Notes under the pieces: model-generated
Database searches by the model: none
Told to the model about the DNA's origin: nothing
What the model saw: only the letters and a program-made list of their open reading frames with translations
Part shown: positions 9,046-17,929 of the stretch, piece by piece
Position numbering within the stretch: position 1 is the stretch's first letter
Layout of the letters: each line of letters starts with the position of its first letter
Translations under genes and position numbers: made by a program
Source: Rosenbergiella australiborealis
Lineage (GTDB): Bacteria; Pseudomonadota; Gammaproteobacteria; Enterobacterales; Enterobacteriaceae
Direction of reading: 5' to 3'
DNA: 64,000 nucleotides
Assembly: GCF_018494035.1 (NCBI RefSeq)
Contig: NZ_JABBFO010000007.1
Span: 1-64,000 of the forward strand

Positions 9046-10593
9046 ATGGCGACAGTCAAACCCTTGCCTGCTGAACCGTCAGCAGGCGAATATCTTCATG
9101 CTATTTTGCGGTCTCCCGTGTATGACGTTGCACAGGTTACCCCGCTGCAAGCGATGAATAAACTTTCTGAGCGTTTGGGCAACACGATCTTAGTCAAACG
9201 TGAAGATCGTCAGCCAGTACATAGCTTTAAGCTACGTGGTGCCTATGCCATGATTGCGGGATTAAGTGAAGAACAAAAATCGCGTGGCGTGGTAACGGCT
9301 TCAGCAGGAAACCACGCACAGGGAGTCGCTCTTTCCGCTGCCAAGCTCGGTATTGAGGCTAAGATCGTGATGCCGCTTGCCACTGCGGATATCAAAGTGG
9401 ATGCCGTTCGTGCCTTTGGTGGCGAAGCGTTATTGTATGGAGTTAATTTCGATGAGGCGAAAGCGAAAGCGATCGCGCTCTCCGCTGAGCACGGGTATAC
9501 CTTTATTCCTCCCTTTGATCATCCTGCTGTTATTGCAGGACAGGGGACTTTGGGGATGGAGTTATTACAGCAGGATGCCCATCTTGACCGTATCTTTGTA
9601 CCGGTAGGCGGTGGTGGCCTTGCCGCAGGCGTTGCTGTCTTAATTAAACAGCTAATGCCTGAAATTAAAGTTATTGCTGTTGAAGCTGATGATTCAGCTT
9701 GTCTTGCAGCCGCGCTTAAAGCGGGCCATCCCGTTGAGCTTGCTCGAGTAGGATTATTTGCTGAGGGCGTTGCCGTAAAGCGTATCGGCAGTGAAACCTT
9801 CCGTTTATGTCAGCAGTATATTGATGACATCGTAACGGTTGACAGTGATGCGATTTGCGCTGCGATGAAAGACTTATTTGAAGATGTTCGCGCTATCGCT
9901 GAACCTTCTGGGGCTTTAGCGCTCGCCGGAATGAAAAAATATATTCAACAGCATGGTATTGAGGGTGAGCGTTTAGCTCACGTGCTCTCCGGTGCGAACG
10001 TTAACTTTCATGGCTTGCGCTATGTGTCTGAACGCTGTGAATTGGGTGAACAACGCGAGGCGCTTTTGGCTGTTACTATCCCAGAACAGCAGGGGAGTTT
10101 TTTGACCTTTTGCCAAACATTGGGGGGACGGTCAATTACAGAGTTTAATTACCGTTACGCTGATGAGGGTAAGGCTTGTATTTTTGTCGGTGTGAGATTG
10201 ACCCGAGGGTATGAGGAGCGCAAAGAGATCGTTGCTCAATTACACGATCACGGTTACCAAGTCGTCGATCTTTCCGATGATGAAATGGCAAAACTGCATT
10301 TACGTTATATGGTTGGTGGTCGGCCAGGGAAAGCCTTACAAGAGCGTCTCTTTAGCTTCGAGTTTCCGGAGTCTCCCGGTGCATTACTAAAGTTCTTAGA
10401 AACCTTAGGAACACACTGGAACATATCGCTTTTTCACTATCGTAGTCACGGTACGGATTATGGTCGGGTGCTAGCAGCCTTTGAACAGAATCCACGAGAA
10501 ACGGATTTTGAACCGCACCTTGATGCGTTGGGTTATGCCTACCATGACGAAACAGAAAATCCTGCTTTTAAATTTTTTCTGGCCGGACAATAG
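9046..10593 (+). CDS. ilvA: Biosynthetic threonine ammonia-lyase
   Basis: 515 residues from the ATG at 9046; an upstream in-frame start at 8995 would overlap ilvD and is not conserved. It deaminates threonine to 2-oxobutyrate, the committed isoleucine step, inhibited by isoleucine. The PLP lysine is Lys62 in HSFKLRG, the glycine loop is GGGGLAAG, and two ACT-like regulatory domains follow from about residue 330. The last base (10593) directly abuts the last base of convergent ilvY (10594), so no separate terminator is possible between them. Confidence 0.97.
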   Translation: MATVKPLPAEPSAGEYLHAILRSPVYDVAQVTPLQAMNKLSERLGNTILVKREDRQPVHSFKLRGAYAMIAGLSEEQKSRGVVTASAGNHAQGVALSAAKLGIEAKIVMPLATADIKVDAVRAFGGEALLYGVNFDEAKAKAIALSAEHGYTFIPPFDHPAVIAGQGTLGMELLQQDAHLDRIFVPVGGGGLAAGVAVLIKQLMPEIKVIAVEADDSACLAAALKAGHPVELARVGLFAEGVAVKRIGSETFRLCQQYIDDIVTVDSDAICAAMKDLFEDVRAIAEPSGALALAGMKKYIQQHGIEGERLAHVLSGANVNFHGLRYVSERCELGEQREALLAVTIPEQQGSFLTFCQTLGGRSITEFNYRYADEGKACIFVGVRLTRGYEERKEIVAQLHDHGYQVVDLSDDEMAKLHLRYMVGGRPGKALQERLFSFEFPESPGALLKFLETLGTHWNISLFHYRSHGTDYGRVLAAFEQNPRETDFEPHLDALGYAYHDETENPAFKFFLAGQ

Positions 10594-11481
10594 CTATAAT
10601 AGATCCCAAAACGCTTCAATCAACGGCTCTCGTAGCCGTTGTTTTTGAACGCAAACGCCTAATCCTAAAGGTTCACCGAGATCTTCGCCTTCTATCGTCA
10701 TAATACGATTACGCACCATATCTGGGCTGTTCTCAATGACAATCTCGGGAAGTAACGCGACACCACAGCCTAGAGCAACCATGGAGACCATCGCTTCGTG
10801 TCCAGCAACTGTGGCATAAATCACGGGGTTAGTAAGACGCTGACGGCGAAACCATAGATCGATGCTACGTCTAACGGGGCCTTGCTCAGGAATAACAAAA
10901 GGGATCGTGTGCCAGTTTCGTGTTTCACTGTTCACTACCTGATGACGGACGGGGCAAGGTAGAGCTGGGGCTATCATCACGAGTGGTAATGTGGCGAGAG
11001 GCGTGAAATCGATACCCGTTGGAAGAGAATGGGGTTTACCTGCGATTGAAACATCGGCATGGCCAGAACTGACAATCTCCACGGCATCAGCGGGATCACC
11101 AGTGAAAAGTTTTATTTCAACTTGCGGATGCGCCACCCTAAAACGATCAAGGATTGGGGGCAAATGGCTATATGCTGCGGTGACTGAACAGAAAATTTTT
11201 AATTCGCCACTCAGAGACGGATTTTCAACAGCCATCGCATGCTTTAGCTGCTGATATTGTAATAAAGTCTGTTGGGCAAAGACTTTTAACTGCTCTCCCG
11301 CTTCGGTGAGTGAAGCAGAACGATTATCGCGAAGAAAGAGTGGATAACCCAGTTCATCTTCTAGGCGTTGAATTTGTCGTGAAAGCGTTGATGGACTTAC
11401 GTGCATAGCCCGAGAAGTCTGACCAAAGTGACAAGATTCAGCCAAATGGAGAAATAATTTGAGATCGCGCAAATCCATCAT
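10594..11481 (-). CDS. ilvY: LysR-type activator of ilvC
   Basis: 295 residues. The N-terminal helix-turn-helix (DLRDLKLFLHLAESCHFGQ, then SPSTLSRQIQRLE) matches E. coli IlvY, which activates ilvC when bound by acetolactate or acetohydroxybutyrate. It is divergent from ilvC with a 151-bp spacer that holds two repeated operator-like sequences. Two adjacent ATG codons are possible; the second (11478) corresponds to the E. coli start. Confidence 0.96.
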   Translation of the reverse strand: MMDLRDLKLFLHLAESCHFGQTSRAMHVSPSTLSRQIQRLEDELGYPLFLRDNRSASLTEAGEQLKVFAQQTLLQYQQLKHAMAVENPSLSGELKIFCSVTAAYSHLPPILDRFRVAHPQVEIKLFTGDPADAVEIVSSGHADVSIAGKPHSLPTGIDFTPLATLPLVMIAPALPCPVRHQVVNSETRNWHTIPFVIPEQGPVRRSIDLWFRRQRLTNPVIYATVAGHEAMVSMVALGCGVALLPEIVIENSPDMVRNRIMTIEGEDLGEPLGLGVCVQKQRLREPLIEAFWDLL

Positions 11482-11498
11482 CGGTATGCCTTTTTATG

Positions 11499-11535
11499 TT
11501 GCGTTAATTGCAATGTAATGTTGTTAATATATCAA
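11499..11535. promoter_or_regulatory. Tandem IlvY operators
   Basis: Two TTG-N9-CAA dyads, TTGCGTTAATTGCAA (11499-11513) and TTGTTAATATATCAA (11521-11535), are exactly 22 bp apart, two helical turns. E. coli IlvY binds tandem operators in this spacer. The second site abuts the weak ilvC -35 region. Confidence 0.6.
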
Positions 11536-11564
11536 TTTAAGCAACGCATTTCCTGTCATATGAT
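11536..11564 (+). promoter_or_regulatory. Probable ilvC promoter
   Basis: TATGAT (11559-11564) follows a poor -35 (TTTAAG, 11536-11541) at 17-bp spacing. A weak -35 next to an activator site fits IlvY-dependent transcription. Confidence 0.45.
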
Positions 11565-11632
11565 GGGGTCATAACGAAACGAAAAATGTTTCAATAACTA
11601 AACAAATACGCACAACATTATCTGGAGTATTC

Positions 11633-13111
11633 ATGGCTAACTATTTCAACACGCTGAACTTACGTAATCAGCTGGCGCAATTAGGCAAATGTCGTTTTAT
11701 GTCTCGCGAAGAGTTTGCTGATGAAGCAAATTACTTAAAAGGTAAAAAAATTGTCATCATTGGTTGCGGCGCCCAAGGCTTAAACCAAGGCTTAAACATG
11801 CGCGATTCTGGCCTCGATGTAGCCTATGCTCTACGTCAAGAAGCGATTAATGAAAAACGTGCATCATGGCGTAAAGCAACAGACAATGGCTTCAAAGTCG
11901 GCACTTACGAAGAATTAGTTCCTGAAGCCGATCTGGTGATTAACCTTACTCCAGACAAACAGCACTCAGCTGTTGTTCAAGCTGTTCAGCCTTTAATGAA
12001 AGAAGGTTCTGCTCTGGGTTATTCACACGGCTTTAATATCGTTGAAGTTGGCGAAACGATTCGTAAAGACATCACGGTTGTGATGGTGGCACCAAAATGT
12101 CCAGGTACGGAAGTTCGTGAAGAGTACAAGCGTGGTTTCGGTGTACCGACCTTATTAGCCGTTCACCCAGAAAACGATCCGAAGAAAGACGGTTTAGCAA
12201 TTGCTAAAGCATGGGCGGCGGCAACTGGTGGTCATCGCGCAGGGGTTCTAGAGTCTTCATTCGTAGCAGAAGTGAAATCAGACTTAATGGGTGAGCAGAC
12301 GATTCTTTGCGGAATGCTACAAGCTGGCTCGATTCTGTGCTTCGATAAATTAGTCGCTGAAGGTACAGATCCGGCGTACGCGGAAAAATTAATTCAGTTT
12401 GGTTGGGAAACAATTACCGAATCCCTGAAGTTTGGTGGCATTACTTTAATGATGGACCGCCTTTCTAACCCCGCTAAATTACGTGCTTATGCGCTGTCAG
12501 AACAACTGAAAACGTTGATGGCTCCGCTGTTCCAAAAGCATATGGATGATATCATCTCCGGTGAATTTTCATCCGGAATGATGGCTGACTGGGCGAACGA
12601 CGATAAAGATTTACTGACTTGGCGTGAAGAGACGGGCAAAACCGCGTTTGAAAATGCTGCACAATACGAAGGAAAAATCGCAGAGCAAGAATACTACGAC
12701 CAAGGTGTAGTTATGGTTGCGATGGTGAAAGCAGGTGTTGAGCTGGCATTTGAAACCATGGTTGATGCAGGGATCATTGAAGAATCCGCCTATTACGAAT
12801 CTCTGCACGAATTACCATTAATCGCGAACACAATCGCTCGTAAACGCTTATATGAAATGAACGTCGTTATTTCTGATACGGCAGAATACGGAAATTACCT
12901 ATTCAGTTTCGCTGCGGTACCATTACTTAAAGATTTTATGGCGAATCTAAAACCGGGTGATTTAGGTAAATCTGTGACCACCGACAACAATGTTGATAAC
13001 GCGCAGTTACGTGAAGTAAATGAAGCTGTCCGTCATCACCCGATTGAAGAAGTAGGTCGTAAACTACGTGGTTATATGACTGATATGAAAAGTATTGCAG
13101 TCGCAGGCTAA
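11633..13111 (+). CDS. ilvC: Ketol-acid reductoisomerase, class II
   Basis: 492 residues, the long (class II) form with a duplicated C-terminal knotted domain, as in E. coli. It rearranges and reduces acetolactate or acetohydroxybutyrate with NADPH and Mg2+. The Rossmann motif [17 protein letters not shown] lies near residue 45, and the [20 protein letters not shown] block near 150. It stands alone between the IlvY-regulated promoter and a strong terminator. Confidence 0.98.
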   Translation: MANYFNTLNLRNQLAQLGKCRFMSREEFADEANYLKGKKIVIIGCGAQGLNQGLNMRDSGLDVAYALRQEAINEKRASWRKATDNGFKVGTYEELVPEADLVINLTPDKQHSAVVQAVQPLMKEGSALGYSHGFNIVEVGETIRKDITVVMVAPKCPGTEVREEYKRGFGVPTLLAVHPENDPKKDGLAIAKAWAAATGGHRAGVLESSFVAEVKSDLMGEQTILCGMLQAGSILCFDKLVAEGTDPAYAEKLIQFGWETITESLKFGGITLMMDRLSNPAKLRAYALSEQLKTLMAPLFQKHMDDIISGEFSSGMMADWANDDKDLLTWREETGKTAFENAAQYEGKIAEQEYYDQGVVMVAMVKAGVELAFETMVDAGIIEESAYYESLHELPLIANTIARKRLYEMNVVISDTAEYGNYLFSFAAVPLLKDFMANLKPGDLGKSVTTDNNVDNAQLREVNEAVRHHPIEEVGRKLRGYMTDMKSIAVAG

Positions 13112-13136
13112 TATCAACTAGCGAATGTAGCGTCGA

Positions 13137-13170
13137 AACCCAATATTGCATGTCAATATTGGGTTTTTTT
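13137..13170 (+). terminator. ilvC terminator
   Basis: AACCCAATATTG and CAATATTGGGTT form a 12-bp stem, followed by seven T. Confidence 0.93.
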
Positions 13171-13189
13171 GCGCTTAACGTACTGGTTT

Positions 13190-13219
13190 AAAAAGAAAAA
13201 TAACCCCTTATACAGGGGA
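13190..13219 (-). terminator. yhjE terminator
   Basis: Read on the minus strand, CCCC-TGTATAA-GGGG is followed by TTATTTTTCTTTTT, just after the yhjE stop. Confidence 0.7.
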
Positions 13220-13223
13220 AGTT

Positions 13224-14558
13224 TTAACCGCGTGGGGTATAGAGTGTTGTATGTTGTGTTTCTTTACTGATAATAAGTGCTAACAACGTCAGTGCTGCCA
13301 TTGATGCTAAATAAAGCCCCACTGCAAAAAGTCCCCATTGGGCGTTTAACCACGTGGCAACATAGGGTGCGACAGAGGCTCCTAGTATAGAAGAAAGGTT
13401 ATAAGAGAATGATGCACCGGTATAGCGAATCTCTGTAGGAAAAAGCTCAGGTAATAGCGCGCCCATTGGCCCAAAAGTTAAGCCCATGATCGTTAACCCA
13501 AGGGTAAGGAATAGCATTACAAGCAGATGGGACCCGCTGGCTAGAATAGTCGGAAAGACCAAAGCAAACGCAATAATCAATAAAGTAATTACGATCATCG
13601 TCGGCCGGCGGCCAAAGCGATCCGCTAAGATCCCAGCAATTGGGATCGCAACGCCGAATCCAATTACTGCAACCATTAACATCCATAAGAAACTATTTCT
13701 CGAAAACCCTAAACCATGAGGGAGGGGCGCAGTGCCATAGCTCATTGAATAGACGGTCATAATATAAAATAGAGTATAAGTCGCAAGCATAATGAACGTG
13801 CCGAGGATCATGGCACGAAAGTGTTTTTGAAATAACGTTGTGATAGGAAGAGCGACTTGCTGCTCCGAGTTTTTAGCCTCAGTGAAAACAGGGCTTTCAT
13901 GCAGGGAAACCCTAACATAGAGTCCGACTAAGACCAGTACCGCAGAAAGAATAAAAGGAACGCGCCATCCCCACTGCATAAATTGTTGATCAGTGAGCAG
14001 CCAGGAAAGGAGTAAGAAAGTCCCATTGGCAAAAAAGAAACCGATGGGGGCACCGAGTTGTGGAAAGGATCCATATAATGCTCTTTTTTTGGCTGGTGCA
14101 TTTTCAGTCGCAAGTAACGCGGCACCTCCCCATTCTCCACCCAGACCTAACCCTTGCCCGAAACGGGCCAGTGCGAGTAATAACGGCGCGATAATACCGA
14201 TAGTTTGGTAACTCGGAAGTAGGCCAATCGCTACTGTCGAAATTCCCATCGTGAGAAGTGAAGCCACTAAAGTTGCTTTACGTCCCACTTTATCTCCGAA
14301 ATGGCCGAAGACGGCTGATCCAATTGGCCGAGCTACAAATGCGATAGCAAAGGTGGCTAAGGATTGCAGTGTTGCGACAGTTTCATCGCCTTGTGGGAAA
14401 AAGATATGTGGAAAAACGATAACTGCAGCGGTTGCATAGATATAAAAATCAAAAAATTCTATAGCGGTACCGACTAAAGAAGCAATAATCACTTTATTAC
14501 GTGGATTTACTGGAGGAGCTTGCTGAGTGTGTTCAGTCATTATTTCTGACTTCTGCAT
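13224..14558 (-). CDS. yhjE: MFS metabolite:H+ symporter YhjE
   Basis: 444 residues with about 12 membrane segments, closely matching E. coli YhjE along its length (for example IIASLVGTAIEFFDFYIYAT and the GHFGDKVGRKATL loop typical of the metabolite:H+ symporter group related to ShiA and ProP). The substrate is not known. A second in-frame Met at residue 7 is an alternative start; neither has a strong ribosome site. yhjD is the next gene upstream on the same strand, as in E. coli. Confidence 0.9.
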   Translation of the reverse strand: MQKSEIMTEHTQQAPPVNPRNKVIIASLVGTAIEFFDFYIYATAAVIVFPHIFFPQGDETVATLQSLATFAIAFVARPIGSAVFGHFGDKVGRKATLVASLLTMGISTVAIGLLPSYQTIGIIAPLLLALARFGQGLGLGGEWGGAALLATENAPAKKRALYGSFPQLGAPIGFFFANGTFLLLSWLLTDQQFMQWGWRVPFILSAVLVLVGLYVRVSLHESPVFTEAKNSEQQVALPITTLFQKHFRAMILGTFIMLATYTLFYIMTVYSMSYGTAPLPHGLGFSRNSFLWMLMVAVIGFGVAIPIAGILADRFGRRPTMIVITLLIIAFALVFPTILASGSHLLVMLFLTLGLTIMGLTFGPMGALLPELFPTEIRYTGASFSYNLSSILGASVAPYVATWLNAQWGLFAVGLYLASMAALTLLALIISKETQHTTLYTPRG

Positions 14559-14731
14559 AATTAGATTTTCTTATTTTTGTGTAAAAGTTAAAACATATTA
14601 CGTAGCCACTCCTTCAGGTTCAATTAAGCCAAAACTAGTCTCTGGTGCTAAAAAGACGATAATGATATGGCTGACATATTATTTAACATATTTTATAGGT
14701 AATACCCTCATATGCTGGTGGGATAAGCTAG

Positions 14732-14771
14732 AAACAGGCTAAAAAAAATAGTTAATTTAATTAGCCTGTTT
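14732..14771. terminator. Hairpin downstream of yhjD
   Basis: AAACAGGCTAA and TTAGCCTGTTT are complementary arms around an A/T-rich loop that itself holds eight A. It lies just past the yhjD stop, between yhjD and yhjE. The long loop makes termination strength uncertain. Confidence 0.45.
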
Positions 14772-14776
14772 TGCCA

Positions 14777-15787
14777 TTAATTACCTGCTGGTTCTTTTTC
14801 TTCTTGATTTGACGTTGGAGGGTTGGCAGTGGCTATCCATGCGGCACAAAAAAGCGTTAAACGTGCGAAAAAATAAAAGAAAGCCATTAAGCCTAATACC
14901 GAGCCAAATGCTGCACCTGAAGGAGAAGAGGCGAGCTTGGGTAAAGTAAAAGTCATAATAAATTTAATTAATTCAAACCCGATTGCGGCTAACAATGTCC
15001 CCCGGAAAAGTGCTTTTTTATGGGGTTTATGGCGAGGAAGTATCCAAAATATCCAGAGGAATATAAGGTAATTACAGCCGATAGATATACATAATGCGCT
15101 GACCGTAATGAGGGGACGTAACCAACTAATATGGTCTAACCCCAATGCGCTGATTAAGGTCGATTGGGCGGAGCCTGCAACGGAGTTGAGTGATATCGAA
15201 ATCACTAAGGCGATGACTAGACCCGTTAGCGATACAAAATCGCGTAAATATTTGTGCCAAATTTTTTCTTCATCTTTTGGTGCCCGTTCCCAAACATCAC
15301 GAGATTGTGCTCTGATGGCTTCACGTAAATTACCGACCCAACTAATCCCAGAATAAAGGGCCAGCAGTAAACCGGTGATCCCAACGGTTGTACGCTGCTG
15401 AATAGCTGTATTGACGGTATTTTTAAGTGTTAATGTCAGTGTTGGATCACTAATACTATTTACTATCTTATCGATTAATGCTGAAAGAAGAGCCTGATTT
15501 GAGGCAAGTACAAATCCTAGTGCTGCGAAGGAGACCATCAAAATAGGAATCAACGAAAGAAATGAAAAATAGGTAATTGCCGCGCCAAACTGGCTACCTA
15601 AACGATCATTGAAGCGATCGACCGCACGAAGAAAATGGGCAACAGGTTTTAGCGCGGTGAACCATATATAGAAACGCGAGGCTTGCTTAATCGAATGATC
15701 AACGGAAGCATTCCCCGTTTTAATAGGAATGATCGACGCGACTTGCTCGTCACTATCCTTTTTTACGTTATTTTTTGTCTCAACCAT
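14777..15787 (-). CDS. yhjD: Inner membrane protein YhjD, YihY/BrkB family
   Basis: 336 residues with six or so hydrophobic segments and the YihY/BrkB family landmark AAITYFSFLSLIPILM near residue 70. The cytoplasmic N-terminus is charged. E. coli YhjD has been linked genetically to tolerance of Kdo2-deficient lipopolysaccharide; the molecular role is unknown. Order with yhjE is conserved, while ilvC on the other side is not the E. coli neighbour, so a rearrangement boundary lies at about 13170-13224. Confidence 0.88.
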   Translation of the reverse strand: MVETKNNVKKDSDEQVASIIPIKTGNASVDHSIKQASRFYIWFTALKPVAHFLRAVDRFNDRLGSQFGAAITYFSFLSLIPILMVSFAALGFVLASNQALLSALIDKIVNSISDPTLTLTLKNTVNTAIQQRTTVGITGLLLALYSGISWVGNLREAIRAQSRDVWERAPKDEEKIWHKYLRDFVSLTGLVIALVISISLNSVAGSAQSTLISALGLDHISWLRPLITVSALCISIGCNYLIFLWIFWILPRHKPHKKALFRGTLLAAIGFELIKFIMTFTLPKLASSPSGAAFGSVLGLMAFFYFFARLTLFCAAWIATANPPTSNQEEKEPAGN

Positions 15788-15842
15788 AAAAATTCCGTCA
15801 TTGTGGTTAGGGCGATAAATACATTATTTACTACAGTATAGC

Positions 15843-17171
15843 TTACTGTTCACCCGGGTTTTCGATTTGCTCAAGTTCCCTAGATGGCGGAGAAATACCT
15901 GTCATTTCACAGGCTAGCTCGCCAGTACGACGTAATGCATAACGGTAGCGCTCATCAAAAGGATAGCAGCAGGATAAACGTAACGCATGATGGTAATGTT
16001 CGCTTAAGGAATAGAGCGAACCCGGTGTCACGCAAATACGTTCATTTAATAACTGTTCAAACAGATCAATGGTATTAATCTTACCTGGTAATTCAGCCCA
16101 AAATACAAATCCACCCGTTGGACGTGTGGCTTGTGTTCCCTCAGGAAAATAGCGTGAAATCGCACCGTGAAAACGGCCAGGTATCATCCATCCAATACGA
16201 AAATCAGGGGCTAGGGTTTTCGTAAAACTAGTGCAATAGATGACCCATCCCTCTTTATCGAAACTTTTTACAGCTGGTGATTCGGGAGTATGGAATTGCA
16301 GCTCGCTATAAATACCATCCTCAATAATCGGCAGTTGATACTGGGCAGCCAATTGTGCGAGCCTTTTTTTATCCGCAACAGAAGCCGTAAACCCTAATGG
16401 ATTATGCACAGTTGGTATCGTGATTAATGCAGAGATTCTCCGCTCCTTCAGCATTAATTCAAGGACGTCCATTTTGATCCCTTTACGGGGATCGGTGGGG
16501 ATCTCTACCGCTTTTAAACCCAGTTCAGCGAGGAGAGGAAATAAGAAAAAGTAGGTAGGACTTTCTATACCGATACAGTCGCCAGGAGAGGTAATGACTC
16601 GTAACGCTAACTGAATGGCTTCTGAACAACCGTGGGTAATAATAATCTCTTCCGCGGCCAGTGATAACCCTGCATAAAGTGCACGCTTAGCAATTTGCTC
16701 ACGCAAAGGTTCGCCGTTATTAGGTAAGGCATAGGTTGAAATGATTTTAGGTGTTCTACGTAACAGTGATGCTGAAATCTTTGCTAATTTTGATGTGGGG
16801 AAAAAATCTTCATGCTGTGGACAGGCGAGTGAAATATTGGTGTAAGTCGGATTACGTTGTGCGGAAAATGCGGCTTCGATCAGGGCCATTTTTTCACGCC
16901 CTAATTCGCGAGGTTTCAATTGTCTAGGCGCTGAGGTATTCACTTCAGCCAATACACTGCGAACATAAAATCCAGATTGCGGCCTTGCTTCCACTAATCC
17001 GCGATTTTCTAAACGCTGCCACGCTGATAGTACGGTATTGACGCTAACGTGATGCGTTTCTGCAACGCGTCTAATCGAAGGAAGCCTTTGGCCAGCCTTG
17101 ATTTTCCCTTGATGAATGAGGACTGCAAACTCGTCAGCCAATTGTTGATAACGGTGTGCTAAGTCAGACAT
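15843..17171 (-). CDS. MocR-type GntR/aminotransferase regulator
   Basis: 442 residues in two parts: a GntR winged helix (about residues 5-70, with AETHHVSVNTVLSAWQRLE), then a fold-type I aminotransferase-like domain. The PLP lysine motif is CTSFTKTLAPDFRIGW, and ITHGCSEAIQLAL and TVHNPLGFT are intact. MocR proteins usually sense PLP or an amino acid and control a divergent neighbour. Here the neighbour is a LysE-family exporter 140 bp away, with a 28-bp dyad between. I cannot assign the specific regulator. Confidence 0.88.
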   Translation of the reverse strand: MSDLAHRYQQLADEFAVLIHQGKIKAGQRLPSIRRVAETHHVSVNTVLSAWQRLENRGLVEARPQSGFYVRSVLAEVNTSAPRQLKPRELGREKMALIEAAFSAQRNPTYTNISLACPQHEDFFPTSKLAKISASLLRRTPKIISTYALPNNGEPLREQIAKRALYAGLSLAAEEIIITHGCSEAIQLALRVITSPGDCIGIESPTYFFLFPLLAELGLKAVEIPTDPRKGIKMDVLELMLKERRISALITIPTVHNPLGFTASVADKKRLAQLAAQYQLPIIEDGIYSELQFHTPESPAVKSFDKEGWVIYCTSFTKTLAPDFRIGWMIPGRFHGAISRYFPEGTQATRPTGGFVFWAELPGKINTIDLFEQLLNERICVTPGSLYSLSEHYHHALRLSCCYPFDERYRYALRRTGELACEMTGISPPSRELEQIENPGEQ

Positions 17172-17198
17172 GCGTACACCTTATTCTCAATATGATAG

Positions 17199-17226
17199 GT
17201 ACAATTTACTATAAATAGAATTGTAC
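17199..17226. promoter_or_regulatory. Operator dyad between the MocR regulator and LysE exporter
   Basis: GTACAATT (17199-17206) and AATTGTAC (17219-17226) are perfect inverted repeats separated by 12 bases containing TATAAAT. A further TACAAT half lies at 17231-17236. The site is 28 bases upstream of the regulator start, well placed for autoregulation and control of the exporter. Confidence 0.6.
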
Positions 17227-17311
17227 TCATTACAATAAGTATTTTTTGTCACTGTTACCCTTTATCTCGCTGCTGTACCATAGCCCTCTACTCTTTTGCA
17301 GGACACTTATT

Positions 17312-17896
17312 ATGCTTGATCCCTCTTACATCAGTTACGTTGTCGTTATGTCGGTAACACCCGGTCCAAACAATGTTATGTTAGCGACATCCGGAGTGAA
17401 CTATGGATTAAAAAGAACCTTGCCTATGGTTTTAGGGATTATTGCTGGCTGTCTAGTCCAACTCTTATTTTCTATTTTAGCGTTTGAACAGCTATTGCAT
17501 TGGATGGCAATGATACGCATCCCTTTGACGCTAGCAGGTAGTGGATATCTTACTTGGTTAGCATGGAAAATTTTCCGTTCTGCCGCTCCGCAATTAACAC
17601 AAGCCTCTACACCGATGAGTTTTATGGGGGCGGTGTTCTTTCAAGCCGTAAACCCTAAAGCTTGGCTAATGTGTTTAAATGTCGCGTTAGTCTACGCTGC
17701 CGATGTTCCCATTAGTTGGATGTTACTGAGTTACGGCATGATGACGCTGCCTTGTGTCATTGTTTGGGCGATGTTAGGTGATAAAATGAGTGGGCTACTG
17801 CAAGATGCTAATAAACGTACGGTATTTAACGGCGTTATGTCACTAACGCTATTAGTTACCGCAGGTTGGATGTTGATCGAAGTCATTATGGCCTAA
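17312..17896 (+). CDS. LysE/RhtB-family amino acid exporter
   Basis: 194 residues from the ATG at 17312, which has GCAGGAC upstream; an earlier in-frame start at 17246 would add 22 atypical residues. It has about six membrane helices and the family signature VTPGPNNVMLA at residues 15-25, then FFQAVNPKAWLM near 110. RhtB-family proteins export amino acids such as homoserine, threonine or cysteine. The divergent MocR-type gene is its likely regulator. The substrate cannot be read from sequence. Confidence 0.85.
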   Translation: MLDPSYISYVVVMSVTPGPNNVMLATSGVNYGLKRTLPMVLGIIAGCLVQLLFSILAFEQLLHWMAMIRIPLTLAGSGYLTWLAWKIFRSAAPQLTQASTPMSFMGAVFFQAVNPKAWLMCLNVALVYAADVPISWMLLSYGMMTLPCVIVWAMLGDKMSGLLQDANKRTVFNGVMSLTLLVTAGWMLIEVIMA

Positions 17897-17898
17897 CT

Positions 17899-17925
17899 AT
17901 TGTGGCCTACGTAGTAGGCCACAAT
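17899..17925. terminator. Bidirectional hairpin between exporter and mqo
   Basis: ATTGTGGCCTAC and GTAGGCCACAAT form a 12-bp stem with a GTA loop between convergent genes. It has no long T-tract on either strand. Confidence 0.6.
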
Positions 17926-17929
17926 CGGT

